Source: Streptococcus marimammalium DSM 18627 (GTDB lineage: Bacteria > Bacillota > Bacilli > Lactobacillales > Streptococcaceae). Taken from it: DNA of 64,000 bases. How positions within the stretch are numbered: position 1 is the stretch's first letter; each line of letters opens with the position of its first letter. The notes beneath the pieces were generated by a model that made no database searches, was not told where the DNA came from, and worked only from the letters and a program-made list of their open reading frames with translations. The position numbers and the translations under genes are program-made. The stretch covers positions 180,805 to 244,804 of the forward strand of contig NZ_KB904340.1 in NCBI RefSeq assembly GCF_000380045.1, given 5' to 3'. Positions 29,904 through 39,987 of this stretch are shown piece after piece.

Positions 29904-31034
29904 TTACTCCAAAATAAATTTCTCTGCAATACTATCTCCTAAAAACAACCCTTTTTTGGTCATTCTAACTCTATCACCAGTAATCTGCAATAAACCATTT
30001 TGACAGAGTTCAGAAACAACATCTCCATATTGTTTTTCAAATGAGAGATTGAATTTCTTTTCAAAACTTGCAATTGAAATTCCTGTTTTTTTACGTAATC
30101 CCAAAAACATCTCTTCTTCAATTTTTTCTTTTTGACTGAGAACTTCTTCTATAACTCTTGTTGAACCATTTTTAACAGCATTTAGGTAATGTCTAATGGG
30201 CCCGTGATTTTTATAGCGAATGCCATCAATATAGCCTGAAGCCCCTGCTCCAAAGCCAAAATATTCATCATTGTTCCAGTACATAAGATTGTGCTGACTT
30301 TGAAATTCTGGTTTAGAAAAATTAGAGATTTCATAATGCTCAAAGCCATTATTTTCTAGTTCAAAAATAATATACTCAAACATTTCTGCTTCTAAATCTT
30401 CAGTTGGTAATGGGAGTTTTCCTCGACGCATTTTATTCATAAAAACGGTATGATGTTCAAGAATTAAGCTATAAAGACTAAGATGAGGAATGTCAAGAGC
30501 CAGAGCTTTTTTTACATTTTCTTTTACATCAGCCATCGTCTGATTAGGAAGAGCATAGATAAGATCAATAGAAATGTTTTCAAATCCAGCATTTTTTAAA
30601 ATATCAATACTTTCATAAATTTGTCGCTCATTATGACCTCTTCCAATTTGAATGAGATGTTTGTTATTAAAGGTTTGAACTCCCAAAGACACACGATTGA
30701 TTGCAGAATTTTTGAGAACAGCCACTTTATCTTTAGTTAAATCACCTGGATTAGCTTCTATTGTAAATTCCGATAGTTGTGAAAGATCAAGATTCTTTTG
30801 CAGGTTGTGTAATAAGTATTCTAATTGATTGGCTTTAATAGCTGTTGGCGTACCTCCACCAATATATAATGTTTTTAATTGTTTAATATTATAAGAATCA
30901 AATTCACAAATCAAAGCCTTTAAGTATTCATCCACAGGTTGATTTTTGATGAAAACTTTTGAAAAATCACAATAATAACAGATTTGTGTACAAAAAGGAA
31001 TATGGACATAAGCTGACGTTGGTTTTTTTTGCAT
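29904..31034 (-). CDS. hemW: HemW-like radical SAM protein (oxygen-independent coproporphyrinogen-oxidase family)
   Basis: Starts MQKKPTSAYVHIPFC, with the radical-SAM cluster cysteines C15, C19 and C22 (CxxxCxxC). It has the C-terminal HemW domain near residues 290-376. HemW proteins are proposed heme chaperones, not true HemN oxidases; the extra N-terminal residues needed for HemN activity are missing. First of a six-gene run. No ribosome site precedes the ATG, and the extended -10 is six bases away, so a leaderless mRNA is predicted. Confidence 0.93.
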   Translation of the reverse strand: MQKKPTSAYVHIPFCTQICYYCDFSKVFIKNQPVDEYLKALICEFDSYNIKQLKTLYIGGGTPTAIKANQLEYLLHNLQKNLDLSQLSEFTIEANPGDLTKDKVAVLKNSAINRVSLGVQTFNNKHLIQIGRGHNERQIYESIDILKNAGFENISIDLIYALPNQTMADVKENVKKALALDIPHLSLYSLILEHHTVFMNKMRRGKLPLPTEDLEAEMFEYIIFELENNGFEHYEISNFSKPEFQSQHNLMYWNNDEYFGFGAGASGYIDGIRYKNHGPIRHYLNAVKNGSTRVIEEVLSQKEKIEEEMFLGLRKKTGISIASFEKKFNLSFEKQYGDVVSELCQNGLLQITGDRVRMTKKGLFLGDSIAEKFILE

Positions 31035-31040
31035 AAAACT

Positions 31041-31049
31041 ATTTTAACA
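31041..31049 (-). promoter_or_regulatory. Extended -10 promoter giving a leaderless hemW mRNA
   Basis: Minus-strand TGT-TAAAAT, hexamer at 31041-31046, then six bases AGTTTT and the hemW ATG at 31034. The expected transcript start is the A of ATG. Confidence 0.6.
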
Positions 31050-31181
31050 TTTTTAAGTCAGAAAAGAGAAATTGAGCTCTTATTCTCTAAAAAGAGGTTA
31101 ACTCCTTTTGTTTGTAGAAATGAATGAATTCAATAAATGACAATAATAGACTATCATTAAACTATTGACTATAAATGGATA

Positions 31182-31208
31182 AAGGCTAGGTACTTTTGTA
31201 CCAGCCTT
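31182..31208 (-). terminator. Terminator after glmM
   Basis: Stem AAGGCT-GGTAC / GTACC-AGCCTT with one bulged base and a 4-base loop, starting 6 bases after the glmM stop. The T-run is short, so termination may be partial. Confidence 0.65.
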
Positions 31209-31213
31209 ATCTT

Positions 31214-32563
31214 TTAAATTCCAATCTCAGCTTTAACAACATCCGCAATAGTATCAACATAATAGTCAACTTCTTCATGGGTAGGTGCTTCAGCCATCAC
31301 ACGTAAAAGAGGTTCGGTGCCGCTAGGACGAACAAGAATACGGCCATTTCCAGCCATTTCCTCTTCCATTTTTGTAATAATTTCAGAAATAGCTGGAACT
31401 TGCATTACCTTATTCTTCATTTTATTATCAACACGTATGTTAACAAGCTTTTGTGGAAAAATGGTTACCTCACTAGCTAATTGTGATAATGATTTTCCAG
31501 TTTCTTTCATGATTTTAGTCAACTGAATCGCTGTCAATTGACCGTCTCCAGTAGTATTATAATCCATAATAATCACGTGACCTGATTGTTCTCCGCCAAA
31601 ATTATATCCTGATTTTCTCATTTCTTCAACAACATAACGATCTCCTACAGCTGTTACAACTTTATGAATATCCTCTCGCTCAAGAGCTTTATGAAAGCCA
31701 AGATTTGACATGACAGTTGTTACAATTGTATTTTTTGCTAGCTCTCCCCTTTCAAAAAGGTATTTACCAATAATATACATGATTTTGTCACCATCAACAA
31801 TTTTTCCTTTTTCATCAACAGCAATCAATCGATCACTGTCACCATCAAAAGCTAAACCAATTGCTGATTGACTTTCTAGGACAAGTTTTTGAAGGGCTTC
31901 AGGGTGTGTGGATCCTACGCCATCATTAATATTTAATCCATCAGGTTGTTCACCAATAATTTTAATATCAGCATTTAAATCCAAGAAGATTTGTCGAGCT
32001 GAAACGCTTGCTGATCCATTTGCCGAATCTAGTGCGATTTTCATTTTGTTTAAGTCAGTTCCTGTAGAGACAAGGAATTTCACATACTTTCTTATACCTT
32101 CTGGAAAATCAACTAGCCTTCCAAGGCCTTTTGCACTTGGACGTGGAAGAGTATCTTCTTTTTTATCAAGTAATTTTTCGATCTCTAATTCTTTTTCATC
32201 ATCCAATTTAAAGCCATCATTTCCAAAGAATTTAATACCATTATCTAAAGCAGGATTGTGACTTGCTGAAATCATAACACCTGCACTTGCACCTTCTGTT
32301 CTTACAAGATGAGAAACTGCAGGTGTGGCTAAAACCCCTAATTTATATACTTCAATTCCAACTGATAAAAGACCTGCCACTAAAGCTGCTTCAAGCATTT
32401 CACCAGAAATACGAGTATCCCTAGCAACCAAGACCTTAGGAATTTTTTGTTCATGTTGACTCAAAACATAGCCCCCGAACCGACCTAATTTAAAAGCTAA
32501 TTCAGGTGTTAATTCAATATTAGCCTCTCCACGAACACCATCTGTTCCAAAATATTTTCCCAT
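31214..32563 (-). CDS. glmM: Phosphoglucosamine mutase
   Basis: Converts glucosamine-6-phosphate to glucosamine-1-phosphate for UDP-GlcNAc and peptidoglycan. The 449-aa product has the phospho-serine loop ISASHNP with S101, the metal loop DGDSDR near residue 240, and the sugar-binding GEQSGHV. It ends with the phosphate-binding [12 protein letters not shown]. It is third in the c-di-AMP operon cdaA-cdaR-glmM; GlmM is known to bind and inhibit CdaA. Confidence 0.97.
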   Translation of the reverse strand: MGKYFGTDGVRGEANIELTPELAFKLGRFGGYVLSQHEQKIPKVLVARDTRISGEMLEAALVAGLLSVGIEVYKLGVLATPAVSHLVRTEGASAGVMISASHNPALDNGIKFFGNDGFKLDDEKELEIEKLLDKKEDTLPRPSAKGLGRLVDFPEGIRKYVKFLVSTGTDLNKMKIALDSANGSASVSARQIFLDLNADIKIIGEQPDGLNINDGVGSTHPEALQKLVLESQSAIGLAFDGDSDRLIAVDEKGKIVDGDKIMYIIGKYLFERGELAKNTIVTTVMSNLGFHKALEREDIHKVVTAVGDRYVVEEMRKSGYNFGGEQSGHVIIMDYNTTGDGQLTAIQLTKIMKETGKSLSQLASEVTIFPQKLVNIRVDNKMKNKVMQVPAISEIITKMEEEMAGNGRILVRPSGTEPLLRVMAEAPTHEEVDYYVDTIADVVKAEIGI

Positions 32564-32616
32564 AATTATCTAGTGATTTCTCACTATCCTCCTTTTGTCT
32601 ATTTCTTTTAAAGTTT

Positions 32617-33576
32617 CTATTTTTTCTCAACTGTTAAGGTTAACTTCATTGTTTCTGGAACTACTGAAACATTATCAGCTAGTAATTCAATTGTACGAAT
32701 AGTATTTTTCTTAACATTTGAGATATCGACTTGAACTCTAATTTCTGATGTGCTATCCAAATTTTCCTGTGATCCAAAAATCAAAGCTTCACTACTTTCA
32801 AGCTCATAACGAATATTTTTTAGACTATTATCAATAGTACCCGTTAATTCAATAACAACTGGAACTGTTTTACTGAGTCTTTTTAACTCAACAGATAATT
32901 TTGCACTAACAGGATCTATCTTGCTCGGTAAAATAGTGCCATTTTCCGAAACAGCCTGTAAGATAACATTTTCTTCTAAATCATCTGACAGTTTGTAGTC
33001 ATCGGGAAAAGAAGCTATAACATGATCTATTTGGCCAATAGTTGCCTCATCACTAGTGACCTCAACTTTTTTGACATCTGTTTTTATATTTTTTAATTCA
33101 TAACCTTCAACCAATTGTTCGTTTTTAATGGTTGGTATCACATCAAATTTTTTAGTTTCTTTTTTTCCTATTGTAACTTCCATTGTTGCTGGTGATACTT
33201 GTCCAGTTACCTCAGAAGGCATTTCTTTTATAACTAATGGTACTTTTGTTTGTCCTACACCAAGATTACTCAAATCGGCAACAACCTGAAAATTTCTTGT
33301 TGAGGGGTTAATTTCTGAATCCAGCTTAACACGATTGGTTGATGTAAGATAAACCTCAACTTCATAAGAATAACCACTAATAAAATATTCGTCACTATCA
33401 TATTTAATATCAATAGGAATATTCTCAAGAGTATGTGTGTAGGTTTCAGTAACACGATTAATTTGCGAAGTAGTGCTATTATAATTACTTGATTTCGCAG
33501 TCAGAAATAAGAAAAATGCAAAGAAAACAGATGCAAGCATAAGGCTAATTTTTTTTACTAAAAATCGCTTCATCAT
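32617..33576 (-). CDS. cdaR: CdaR, YbbR-domain regulator of diadenylate cyclase
   Basis: A 319-aa protein with one N-terminal membrane helix (residues 9-26) and three extracellular YbbR repeats of about 85 residues. It partners CdaA at the membrane and tunes c-di-AMP synthesis. The start overlaps cdaA by 4 bases, so the two are coupled. Confidence 0.92.
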   Translation of the reverse strand: MMKRFLVKKISLMLASVFFAFFLFLTAKSSNYNSTTSQINRVTETYTHTLENIPIDIKYDSDEYFISGYSYEVEVYLTSTNRVKLDSEINPSTRNFQVVADLSNLGVGQTKVPLVIKEMPSEVTGQVSPATMEVTIGKKETKKFDVIPTIKNEQLVEGYELKNIKTDVKKVEVTSDEATIGQIDHVIASFPDDYKLSDDLEENVILQAVSENGTILPSKIDPVSAKLSVELKRLSKTVPVVIELTGTIDNSLKNIRYELESSEALIFGSQENLDSTSEIRVQVDISNVKKNTIRTIELLADNVSVVPETMKLTLTVEKK

Positions 33577-34430
33577 AATTTCTTACCTCCAAAGAGTTTT
33601 GTCCAATTAAAACCAAAATGTTTCTTTTTGGCTTTTGGCGAAAGAACGGCATGTAATTCTTTATCAAATTTGTCTAAAGATAAATCATGGACAAGTCTTT
33701 CTTTATAGGCAAAAGATATTGCCCCTGTCTCCTCTGAAACAATAACCGTCAAGGCATCAGAGCGTTCTGATAAACCAAGAGCTGCTCTATGTCTTGTTCC
33801 AAATTCTTTTGATATATCCTTTGATTCTGTTAAGGGTAAATAACAAGAAGCTGCAGCAACTTTATTTCCACTGATAATAACCGCTCCATCATGAAGAGGA
33901 GTGTTTGGAATAAAGATGTTAATCAATAATTGACTAGAAACATCGGCATCAAGTGGAATTCCTGTTGAAATGTACTCTCTAAGCCCTTGCGTATTTTCAA
34001 TTGAAATCAAAGCTCCAATCTTACGAGGACTCATATATTTAACAGCTTTAACTAAAGCAGTTATCAACTTTTCTTCATTTGTTAATGTCTGTGTTTGAAT
34101 AAAGGATTGAGGTGTTCTTCCAAAACGCTCAAGTCCTGACCTAATTTCTGGTGCGAAAATAATTACTCCAGCAATTACACCATAAGTTATAACCTGGTTC
34201 ATCAAGTAAGTAAGTGTTGTAAAACCTAGCAATCCTGAAATAAATCTTATGACAACAAATAAAACAGCCCCTTGCACCAAAGACATTACTTTAGTTCCTG
34301 CAAGAGCTTTGATAAAACGATAAATCAACCATGATACAATAAGGATGTCAACAAGATTAATGAAGATGGTAATTGGATTATCAAAAAGTGACTTCCAAAA
34401 ATTAGCATCAATATTAAATAAATTACTCAT
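33573..34430 (-). CDS. cdaA: Diadenylate cyclase CdaA
   Basis: Makes c-di-AMP from two ATP; the messenger controls potassium and osmolyte transport and cell-wall stress. Three N-terminal transmembrane helices (about residues 10-85) are followed by the DAC domain. The catalytic motifs are LHDGAVIISGNKV and GTRHRAALGLSE. I use the ATG at 34430, preceded by AGAAGG; the TTG at 34445 has no ribosome site. First gene of cdaA-cdaR-glmM. Confidence 0.95.
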   Translation of the reverse strand: MSNLFNIDANFWKSLFDNPITIFINLVDILIVSWLIYRFIKALAGTKVMSLVQGAVLFVVIRFISGLLGFTTLTYLMNQVITYGVIAGVIIFAPEIRSGLERFGRTPQSFIQTQTLTNEEKLITALVKAVKYMSPRKIGALISIENTQGLREYISTGIPLDADVSSQLLINIFIPNTPLHDGAVIISGNKVAAASCYLPLTESKDISKEFGTRHRAALGLSERSDALTVIVSEETGAISFAYKERLVHDLSLDKFDKELHAVLSPKAKKKHFGFNWTKLFGGKKL

Positions 34431-34469
34431 GTAACCTTCTTTCAATCTAAACTTTTTTAATTTTTTTCT

Positions 34470-34478
34470 ATTATACCA
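34470..34478 (-). promoter_or_regulatory. Extended -10 promoter of cdaA-cdaR-glmM
   Basis: Minus-strand TGG-TATAAT, hexamer at 34470-34475. It is divergent from the murT promoter 45 bases away. No good -35. Confidence 0.55.
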
Positions 34479-34518
34479 TTTTTTAAAGTTTTTTTCTTTA
34501 TAGTAATGCTAAATTTTA

Positions 34519-34527
34519 TGATAAAAT
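34519..34527 (+). promoter_or_regulatory. Extended -10 promoter giving a leaderless murT mRNA
   Basis: TGA-TAAAAT, hexamer at 34522-34527, then six bases ATAAGA and the murT ATG at 34534. The expected transcript start is the A of ATG. Confidence 0.6.
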
Positions 34528-34533
34528 ATAAGA

Positions 34534-35877
34534 ATGAAACTAAAAACATTAGCAGGATTAACTGCAGGAATAACAAGTAAATATATTTTAAATAGATTAG
34601 GAAGAGGCTCTACTTTACCTGGTAAATTAGCTCTTTATTTTGATAAAGATATTCTAAAAACATTGGTTAGTGATTATGAGGTGATTGTAGTGACAGGTAC
34701 CAATGGTAAAACCGTCACTACTGCTTTAACGGTTGGAATCTTAAAAGAAACTTTTGGAGAAGTGATTACCAACACTAGTGGTGCTAACATGATTACAGGT
34801 ATCACCTCTACTTTTTTGAGTGCCAAAAAAAGTAAGTCAGGAAAAAAAATTGCTGTTTTAGAAATTGATGAAGCTAGTCTTTCAAAAGTAACAGATTATT
34901 TAACACCTAGTTTGTTTGTATTCACCAATATTTTTCGTGATCAAATGGATCGCTATGGCGAAATTTATACCACTTATCAAATGATTCTTGATGGTACAAA
35001 AAAAGCACCCAAAGCAACCATTATAGCAAATGGAGACAGTCCTCTTTTTAGTTCCAAGAAGATTGTTAATCCGATAAAATATTATGGTTTTGAGACTGAT
35101 AAACATGAGCCAAGACTAGCTCACTACAATACTGAAGGAATCTTGTGTCCGAGATGTCAACATATTTTAAAATTCAAACTTAACACATATGCTAATCTTG
35201 GAGATTATATCTGTGAAAACTGTGCTTTTAGTCGTCCAAAACTTGACTATGCTCTTACTGAATTAACAAGGATAACCAATACGTATTCAGAATTTGTTAT
35301 TGATGATCAACGTTATAAAAATAATGTTGGTGGATTGTACAATATTTATAATGCACTTGCCGCTGTTTCTGTTGCAAAATTTCTTGAAATACCAGCAGAA
35401 AAAATAAAACAAGGATTTGAAAAAAGTAAGGCAGTATTTGGTCGTCAAGAAACTTTTAAAATCGGTAATACCTCTTGTACACTCGTTTTAATTAAAAATC
35501 CAGTTGGGGCTAGTCAAGCCCTAGAAATGATTAAATTAGCACCTTATCCTTTTACTCTTTCGGTTCTTCTTAATGCAAACTATGCCGATGGTATTGATAC
35601 TAGTTGGATTTGGGATGCTAATTTTGAAACAATAATTGAGATGTCAATTCCAAAAATTTATGCAGGTGGAATCAGATATTCTGAAATTGCCAGACGCTTG
35701 CGAGTAACAGGTTTCCCTGAAAATAAAATAACTTCAGTGCCCTCTCTTGAAGAACTTATCACAAATCTCGAGAATCAAGAAACAAAACATGCTTATATTT
35801 TAGCAACTTATACTGCAATGCTTGAATTTAGAGAATTATTAGCCAATAAAAAAGCTGTGCAAAAGGAGATGAAATAA
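34534..35877 (+). CDS. murT: Lipid II isoglutaminyl synthase, ligase subunit MurT
   Basis: With GatD it amidates the D-glutamate of lipid II to isoglutamine, needed for efficient crosslinking in streptococci. The 447-aa product has the Mur ligase P-loop TGTNGKT (54-60), a zinc-ribbon insert with C205, C208, C227 and C230, and the C-terminal DUF1727 domain. No ribosome site precedes the ATG. The stop overlaps the gatD start by one base (TAATG). Confidence 0.96.
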   Translation: MKLKTLAGLTAGITSKYILNRLGRGSTLPGKLALYFDKDILKTLVSDYEVIVVTGTNGKTVTTALTVGILKETFGEVITNTSGANMITGITSTFLSAKKSKSGKKIAVLEIDEASLSKVTDYLTPSLFVFTNIFRDQMDRYGEIYTTYQMILDGTKKAPKATIIANGDSPLFSSKKIVNPIKYYGFETDKHEPRLAHYNTEGILCPRCQHILKFKLNTYANLGDYICENCAFSRPKLDYALTELTRITNTYSEFVIDDQRYKNNVGGLYNIYNALAAVSVAKFLEIPAEKIKQGFEKSKAVFGRQETFKIGNTSCTLVLIKNPVGASQALEMIKLAPYPFTLSVLLNANYADGIDTSWIWDANFETIIEMSIPKIYAGGIRYSEIARRLRVTGFPENKITSVPSLEELITNLENQETKHAYILATYTAMLEFRELLANKKAVQKEMK

Positions 35878-36665
35878 TGGTTTATAGAACAATTGAATCC
35901 CCTGATGATAAAAACTATACCTATGCCTTAAAAGTTGCCCATCTTTATGGTGATTTACTAAATACTTATGGTGATAATGGCAATATTTTGATGCTAAAAT
36001 ATGTCGGAGAAAAATTAGAGGCAAGAATGCAGTTTGATATTGTTTCTTTAGGAGATGATTTTAATGCTGATGAGTATGATATTGTTTTTTTTGGTGGTGG
36101 CCAAGATTATGAACAAGCAATTGTAGCCAAAGACATACCTCCTAAGGCTAAAGAAATCAATCGATTTATTCAGGAAAATAAAGTTTTATTAGCCATTTGT
36201 GGTGGTTTTCAACTTCTTGGACAATATTATATCCAAGCTAATGGGGAAAAAATTGATGGAATTGGTGTCATGAATCACTACACCCTGAATCAAAAAAATA
36301 ACCGTTTCATCGGTGATATTAAAATTCATAATGAAGAATTCAATGAAACATACTATGGTTTTGAAAACCATCAAGGGAGAACCTTTTTATCCGAAGACGA
36401 AAAACCTCTTGGAAAAGTTATTTATGGTCATGGTAACAATAAAGAAGATGGTACTGAGGGTGTACACTATAAAAATGTTTACGGTAGTTATTTTCATGGG
36501 CCAATCTTATCACGAAATGCTAAATTAGCGTATCGTCTTATTTCAACCGCATTAAAAAATAAGTATGGAAAAGATGTTCATTTGAAAAAGTATAGCGACA
36601 TTCTTTTTCTAGAAACATCCGAAGAATTTCAGGATATTAAAAATAAAGCTGACTTTGAAGTATAA
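35877..36665 (+). CDS. gatD: Lipid II isoglutaminyl synthase, glutaminase subunit GatD
   Basis: Class I glutamine amidotransferase of 262 aa that feeds ammonia to MurT. The nucleophile is C108 in [12 protein letters not shown] and the histidine is H207 in GSYFHGP. An AAAGGAG site for gatD lies inside the end of murT. The transcript ends at the hairpin at 36716. Confidence 0.96.
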   Translation: MVYRTIESPDDKNYTYALKVAHLYGDLLNTYGDNGNILMLKYVGEKLEARMQFDIVSLGDDFNADEYDIVFFGGGQDYEQAIVAKDIPPKAKEINRFIQENKVLLAICGGFQLLGQYYIQANGEKIDGIGVMNHYTLNQKNNRFIGDIKIHNEEFNETYYGFENHQGRTFLSEDEKPLGKVIYGHGNNKEDGTEGVHYKNVYGSYFHGPILSRNAKLAYRLISTALKNKYGKDVHLKKYSDILFLETSEEFQDIKNKADFEV

Positions 36666-36715
36666 TAAAACTTGGAAAATTTTTCATCCAATAGTTAAAG
36701 AACCTAATTTATTGA

Positions 36716-36756
36716 AAAGATTGTCCTTTTGATTCGATAAGGCTCAATCTTTTTAT
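36716..36756 (+). terminator. Terminator of murT-gatD
   Basis: Arms AAAGATTG (36716-36723) and CAATCTTT (36745-36752), with an inner CCTT/AAGG pair, followed by TTTTATTT. Confidence 0.8.
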
Positions 36757-36761
36757 TTAAT

Positions 36762-36808
36762 AAAAAAACACCTCAATTACTAGACTTTATGTCTAATTTT
36801 TGAGGTGT
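36762..36808 (-). terminator. Terminator of the second ABC-F gene
   Basis: Arms ACACCTCAA (36768-36776) and TTGAGGTGT (36800-36808) with an inner AGAC/GTCT pair, then a T-run on the minus strand (36762-36767). Confidence 0.85.
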
Positions 36809-36835
36809 ATTTCATTTTTTATGAAATATTTCTTA

Positions 36836-38749
36836 TTAATTGTCAAAATTTTCAAGTTTTTTAGCAATTTCTTCCCATTTTGTCATCACATCAGTTTGCT
36901 TTGCTAATTGAATATCTAATTTTTCTTGAAGAGAGATAAGACTTTCTGCATCATTTGTTTCACCCATTTCAGACTCAATCGATGAAATCAACTCATCAAT
37001 TTCTTCTAAAATATTTTCAAATTCTGTTAGTTGACGAGATAGTTTACGTAATTCTTTTTGGTTTGTTTTTTGAAACTGATAGTCCGTTTTTTCTGACTGT
37101 TGATTTGCAATTTGTTTAGAATCATCAAAACTAGCATGTTCTTTTTCTTTCATTTTCTTAGAAAGATAATAATCATAATCACCGAGATAAAGAGTACTTC
37201 CTAATTCAGAAATTTCAAGAACTTTATTTGCAACACGATTAATAAAATAACGGTCATGGCTAACAAATATTAATGTGCCATCATAATCGATGAGTGCATT
37301 TTCAAGAACTTCTTTACTATCAATATCAAGATGATTAGTAGGTTCATCTAATAAGAGAAAATTATTATTTTCCATTGATAGTTTAGCCAGTAAAAGTCTT
37401 GCTTTTTCACCTCCTGATAAGACGGAAACCGTTTTTTTAACATCATCTCCTGAAAAAAGAAAGGCTCCTAGTCGATTTCTTATGTAAACTTCAGCTGTTG
37501 TCGGAAAAGCACTCCATAACTCTTCAAGAACAGTATTTGATGGTGTTAGCCGAGATTGTGTTTGATCGTAATAACCAGTCTCAACATTAGCTCCAAATCT
37601 TACATTTCCATTAATTAATGGAACATCGCCAATAATAGATTTTATTAATGTAGATTTACCAATACCATTTGGACCGACAACTGCAATAGCATCATGTTTT
37701 CTAATATTAAGATTGATTGACTTTGCTAAAGTTTTATCACTATAACCTATAGTAGCATCTGAAATTGTTAAAACAACATTTCCAGACGTTTTTTCAGAAT
37801 AAAAGGTCATATTAGCTGATTTTGTTTGGGTGACTGGCTTATCAAGACGTTCCATTTTTTCTAATTTCTTACGCCTAGATTGGGCACGTTTAGTTGTTGA
37901 TGCTCTTACTATATTTCGTTTAATAAAATCTTCAAGAGAGGCGATCTCCTTGGCTTGTTTTTCAAATAATTTTTCTTGAATGGCTAATTTTTGAGCTTTT
38001 TGTTCAACAAAACTTGAATAATTTCCATCATATTTATCAAGTGATTCAGAAGTCAAATCAAGCGTTGTCTTAGTAACTTTATCTAAAAAATACCTATCGT
38101 GACTAACAATAATTAGAGCACCAGGATAATTAACAAGATAATTTTCTAACCATGAAACCGTTTCAATATCTAAATGGTTGGTTGGTTCATCAAGAATTAA
38201 AAGTTCAGGTTTTTCTAAAAGCATTTTTGCAAGAGCTAACCTAGTCTTTTGACCTCCAGATAAAGTAGCTATAGGCATTTGCCACATGCTTTCATCAAAT
38301 TTAAAACCATTTAAAATGGAACGAATGTTGGCTTCATAAGTAAAGCCACCTTGTTGCTTAAAATATTCTGATAACTGATCATAATCAGACATCAGTTTAT
38401 CTAAGCTATCGTTTGAAAGATTTCCCATTTCTTCTTCCATTCGGCGAAGCTTTTTTTCTATTTGACGTAAGTCTTGAAAAACGAGAAGCATCTCTTCATA
38501 GATTTTATTTTGTGAATTAATTTGACTATCTTGTGCGAGGTATGACAAAGAAAGATCTTTTTTCTTACTTATTTGACCAAGATTAGGTTTTTCTTCACCT
38601 ACTAACAGTTTAAGAAGTGTTGATTTACCTGCACCATTTCGACCAACTAAGGCAATACGATCTCGTTCATCTACTTGAATGTTAATGTTACGAAATAAAA
38701 TGTCTCCTGCAAAAGAGCGTTCTAACTTGTTTCCTTGTAAAATAATCAT
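36836..38749 (-). CDS. ABC-F family ATPase (YdiF-like)
   Basis: A 637-aa soluble double-ABC protein. Walker A motifs are VGRNGAGKST and VGPNGIGKST, signatures LSGGQKTRLALAK and LSGGEKARLLLAK, and Walker [13 protein letters not shown] and [11 protein letters not shown]. It has a long charged linker and a C-terminal coiled coil (about residues 550-637). ABC-F proteins act on the ribosome, in translation quality control or antibiotic protection; there is no sign of a specific resistance role here. The N-terminus MIILQGNKLERSF fits the family. It lacks a ribosome site and is predicted leaderless. Confidence 0.9.
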   Translation of the reverse strand: MIILQGNKLERSFAGDILFRNINIQVDERDRIALVGRNGAGKSTLLKLLVGEEKPNLGQISKKKDLSLSYLAQDSQINSQNKIYEEMLLVFQDLRQIEKKLRRMEEEMGNLSNDSLDKLMSDYDQLSEYFKQQGGFTYEANIRSILNGFKFDESMWQMPIATLSGGQKTRLALAKMLLEKPELLILDEPTNHLDIETVSWLENYLVNYPGALIIVSHDRYFLDKVTKTTLDLTSESLDKYDGNYSSFVEQKAQKLAIQEKLFEKQAKEIASLEDFIKRNIVRASTTKRAQSRRKKLEKMERLDKPVTQTKSANMTFYSEKTSGNVVLTISDATIGYSDKTLAKSINLNIRKHDAIAVVGPNGIGKSTLIKSIIGDVPLINGNVRFGANVETGYYDQTQSRLTPSNTVLEELWSAFPTTAEVYIRNRLGAFLFSGDDVKKTVSVLSGGEKARLLLAKLSMENNNFLLLDEPTNHLDIDSKEVLENALIDYDGTLIFVSHDRYFINRVANKVLEISELGSTLYLGDYDYYLSKKMKEKEHASFDDSKQIANQQSEKTDYQFQKTNQKELRKLSRQLTEFENILEEIDELISSIESEMGETNDAESLISLQEKLDIQLAKQTDVMTKWEEIAKKLENFDN

Positions 38750-38755
38750 ATTAAT

Positions 38756-38764
38756 ATTGTAACA
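38756..38764 (-). promoter_or_regulatory. Extended -10 promoter giving a leaderless ABC-F mRNA
   Basis: Minus-strand TGT-TACAAT, hexamer at 38756-38761, then six bases ATTAAT and the ATG at 38749. The TG element is the end of the T-run of the terminator at 38763-38784. Confidence 0.6.
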
Positions 38765-38784
38765 AAAAAGCCCTCAAAATGGGC
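38763..38784 (-). terminator. Terminator after the 122-aa membrane protein gene
   Basis: Stem GCCC (38781-38784 side) / GGGC (38770-38773 side) with a 7-base loop and six T on the minus strand. Short but GC-only stem. It leads directly into the next promoter. Confidence 0.75.
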
Positions 38785-38808
38785 ATAAAAGATAAGATTT
38801 AAATAATT

Positions 38809-39177
38809 TTAAAACTTGGATACAAATAGATTAATCAAGTCTTGGTTTTTTATCAAAAAATAAATTCCAATCAAAATAATAGCTATAAATAAGAAAAATT
38901 TAATCAATCCTTTAACAAATCGAATTATTATAAGTATACCCATTGAAACAAAAAGCCAAATCCAAGGAGAACCTTGAATAAATGCTTTAAAATTTTCTAA
39001 ATCATCTCCTGTAAAAGTACGGATAAATTTTGGAAGCTTGGACATAATAGTAGGTGATTCAATACCAAGATTCTCAAGAATTGATTGACTACTAATTTTT
39101 AACCAGCTAAAAACTCCGGTATTAAATAAGAATAAAAAAACTTGCTCGGGAAATTTCTTAAATATCTTAAATAGCAT
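38809..39177 (-). CDS. Small membrane protein of unknown function
   Basis: I do not recognise this 122-aa protein. It has an N-terminal amphipathic part, one segment around residues 71-85 and a strongly hydrophobic C-terminal pair ending GIYFLIKNQDLINLFVSKF. The ATG at 39177 is 11 bases after AAAAGGAG. A GTG at 39189 would abut the ribosome site and is less likely. It has its own terminator. Its neighbours (ABC-F gene, lipoproteins) give no clear functional hint. Confidence 0.7.
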   Translation of the reverse strand: MLFKIFKKFPEQVFLFLFNTGVFSWLKISSQSILENLGIESPTIMSKLPKFIRTFTGDDLENFKAFIQGSPWIWLFVSMGILIIIRFVKGLIKFFLFIAIILIGIYFLIKNQDLINLFVSKF

Positions 39178-39300
39178 TGTTAATGTCACTCCTTTTAATA
39201 TTAGCTAAGAAATCATTATCATTATCATTGGATAACACATTCTTTTATTTTATAAAAAATAATAACCAAATGCAATCAATTACCTTATTTGGAGACTTAC

Positions 39301-39326
39301 AAAAAAAGTGGCTAAGCCACTTTTTT
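39301..39326. terminator. Terminator after the first DUF1307 lipoprotein gene
   Basis: Perfect 11-base arms AAAAAAGTGGC / GCCACTTTTTT (39302-39312, 39316-39326) around TAA, one base before the stop codon region of the minus-strand gene. Runs of A and T on both sides allow use in either direction. Confidence 0.9.
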
Positions 39327-39327
39327 A

Positions 39328-39825
39328 TTATTTCAATTCTTTAAATTTACCATTTTTAATTTCTTTAAAATCTTGTTTTTCAATAAGCTGAATCGATTTT
39401 TCAAGACTAATGTAATCAGAATATTCTAGGTTAATTGATTCAATACCTGGTATTTGAGAAAGATCTGCAAAGCTTGCCTCGGTATAATCTAACGTTATAG
39501 TTTGCGTTAATGATTTTTTACCAAATTCTATTTTTTCAGTCACTCCTTTAACACCTTCGTACATACTAGTTAACTGTTCAAGAGTTTCCTTAGCAGCTTC
39601 AGCATCTTTTACACCAAGAAAACTATATGACATTTCTGTGAAGGCCTCTTGTTTAATAATTTCATCAGTCCCTTTTTTATAATAATATGTAATGCGATTA
39701 TCTACACCTTCTTGAATATTTTGATAAGAAACACTTTCAATAGCATTTGATTTACCACCACAAGCCACTAAAACAACCAGTAGAGCCGACATCACCAAAG
39801 TAATAATAATATGTTTTTTTCTCAT
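39328..39825 (-). CDS. DUF1307 family lipoprotein (paralogue 1)
   Basis: A 165-aa secreted lipoprotein with a signal peptide and lipobox LVAC, acylated cysteine C22. The mature part matches the YehR/DUF1307 family: RITYYYKKGTDEIIKQE, YEGVKGVTEKIEFG and SLEKSIQLIEKQDFKEIKNGKF. Function unknown. It is a clear tandem paralogue of the gene at 40034. Each copy has its own promoter and terminator, so the two are separately expressed. Confidence 0.88.
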   Translation of the reverse strand: MRKKHIIITLVMSALLVVLVACGGKSNAIESVSYQNIQEGVDNRITYYYKKGTDEIIKQEAFTEMSYSFLGVKDAEAAKETLEQLTSMYEGVKGVTEKIEFGKKSLTQTITLDYTEASFADLSQIPGIESINLEYSDYISLEKSIQLIEKQDFKEIKNGKFKELK

Positions 39826-39847
39826 TGTTTACTCCTTTTCGTTTTAT

Positions 39848-39876
39848 ATTATACAGATTTAATGAAAATAAAGCAA
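39848..39876 (-). promoter_or_regulatory. Promoter of DUF1307 lipoprotein 1
   Basis: Minus-strand TTGCTT (39871-39876), 17-base spacer, TATAAT (39848-39853). Confidence 0.65.
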
Positions 39877-39987
39877 CCAATTACAATTACCATCACTTAT
39901 AAATGCTTATATTTGTTTTCTTACCCCCTTAATTTTAATTGGACAAATCGCAAAAAATTCTTTTTAGTTTTTAAATAGATAATAATG

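Noticed and set aside
31908..32261. A 117-codon plus-strand frame inside glmM
   Set aside because: Antisense to a firmly identified gene, serine-rich translation and no start signals.
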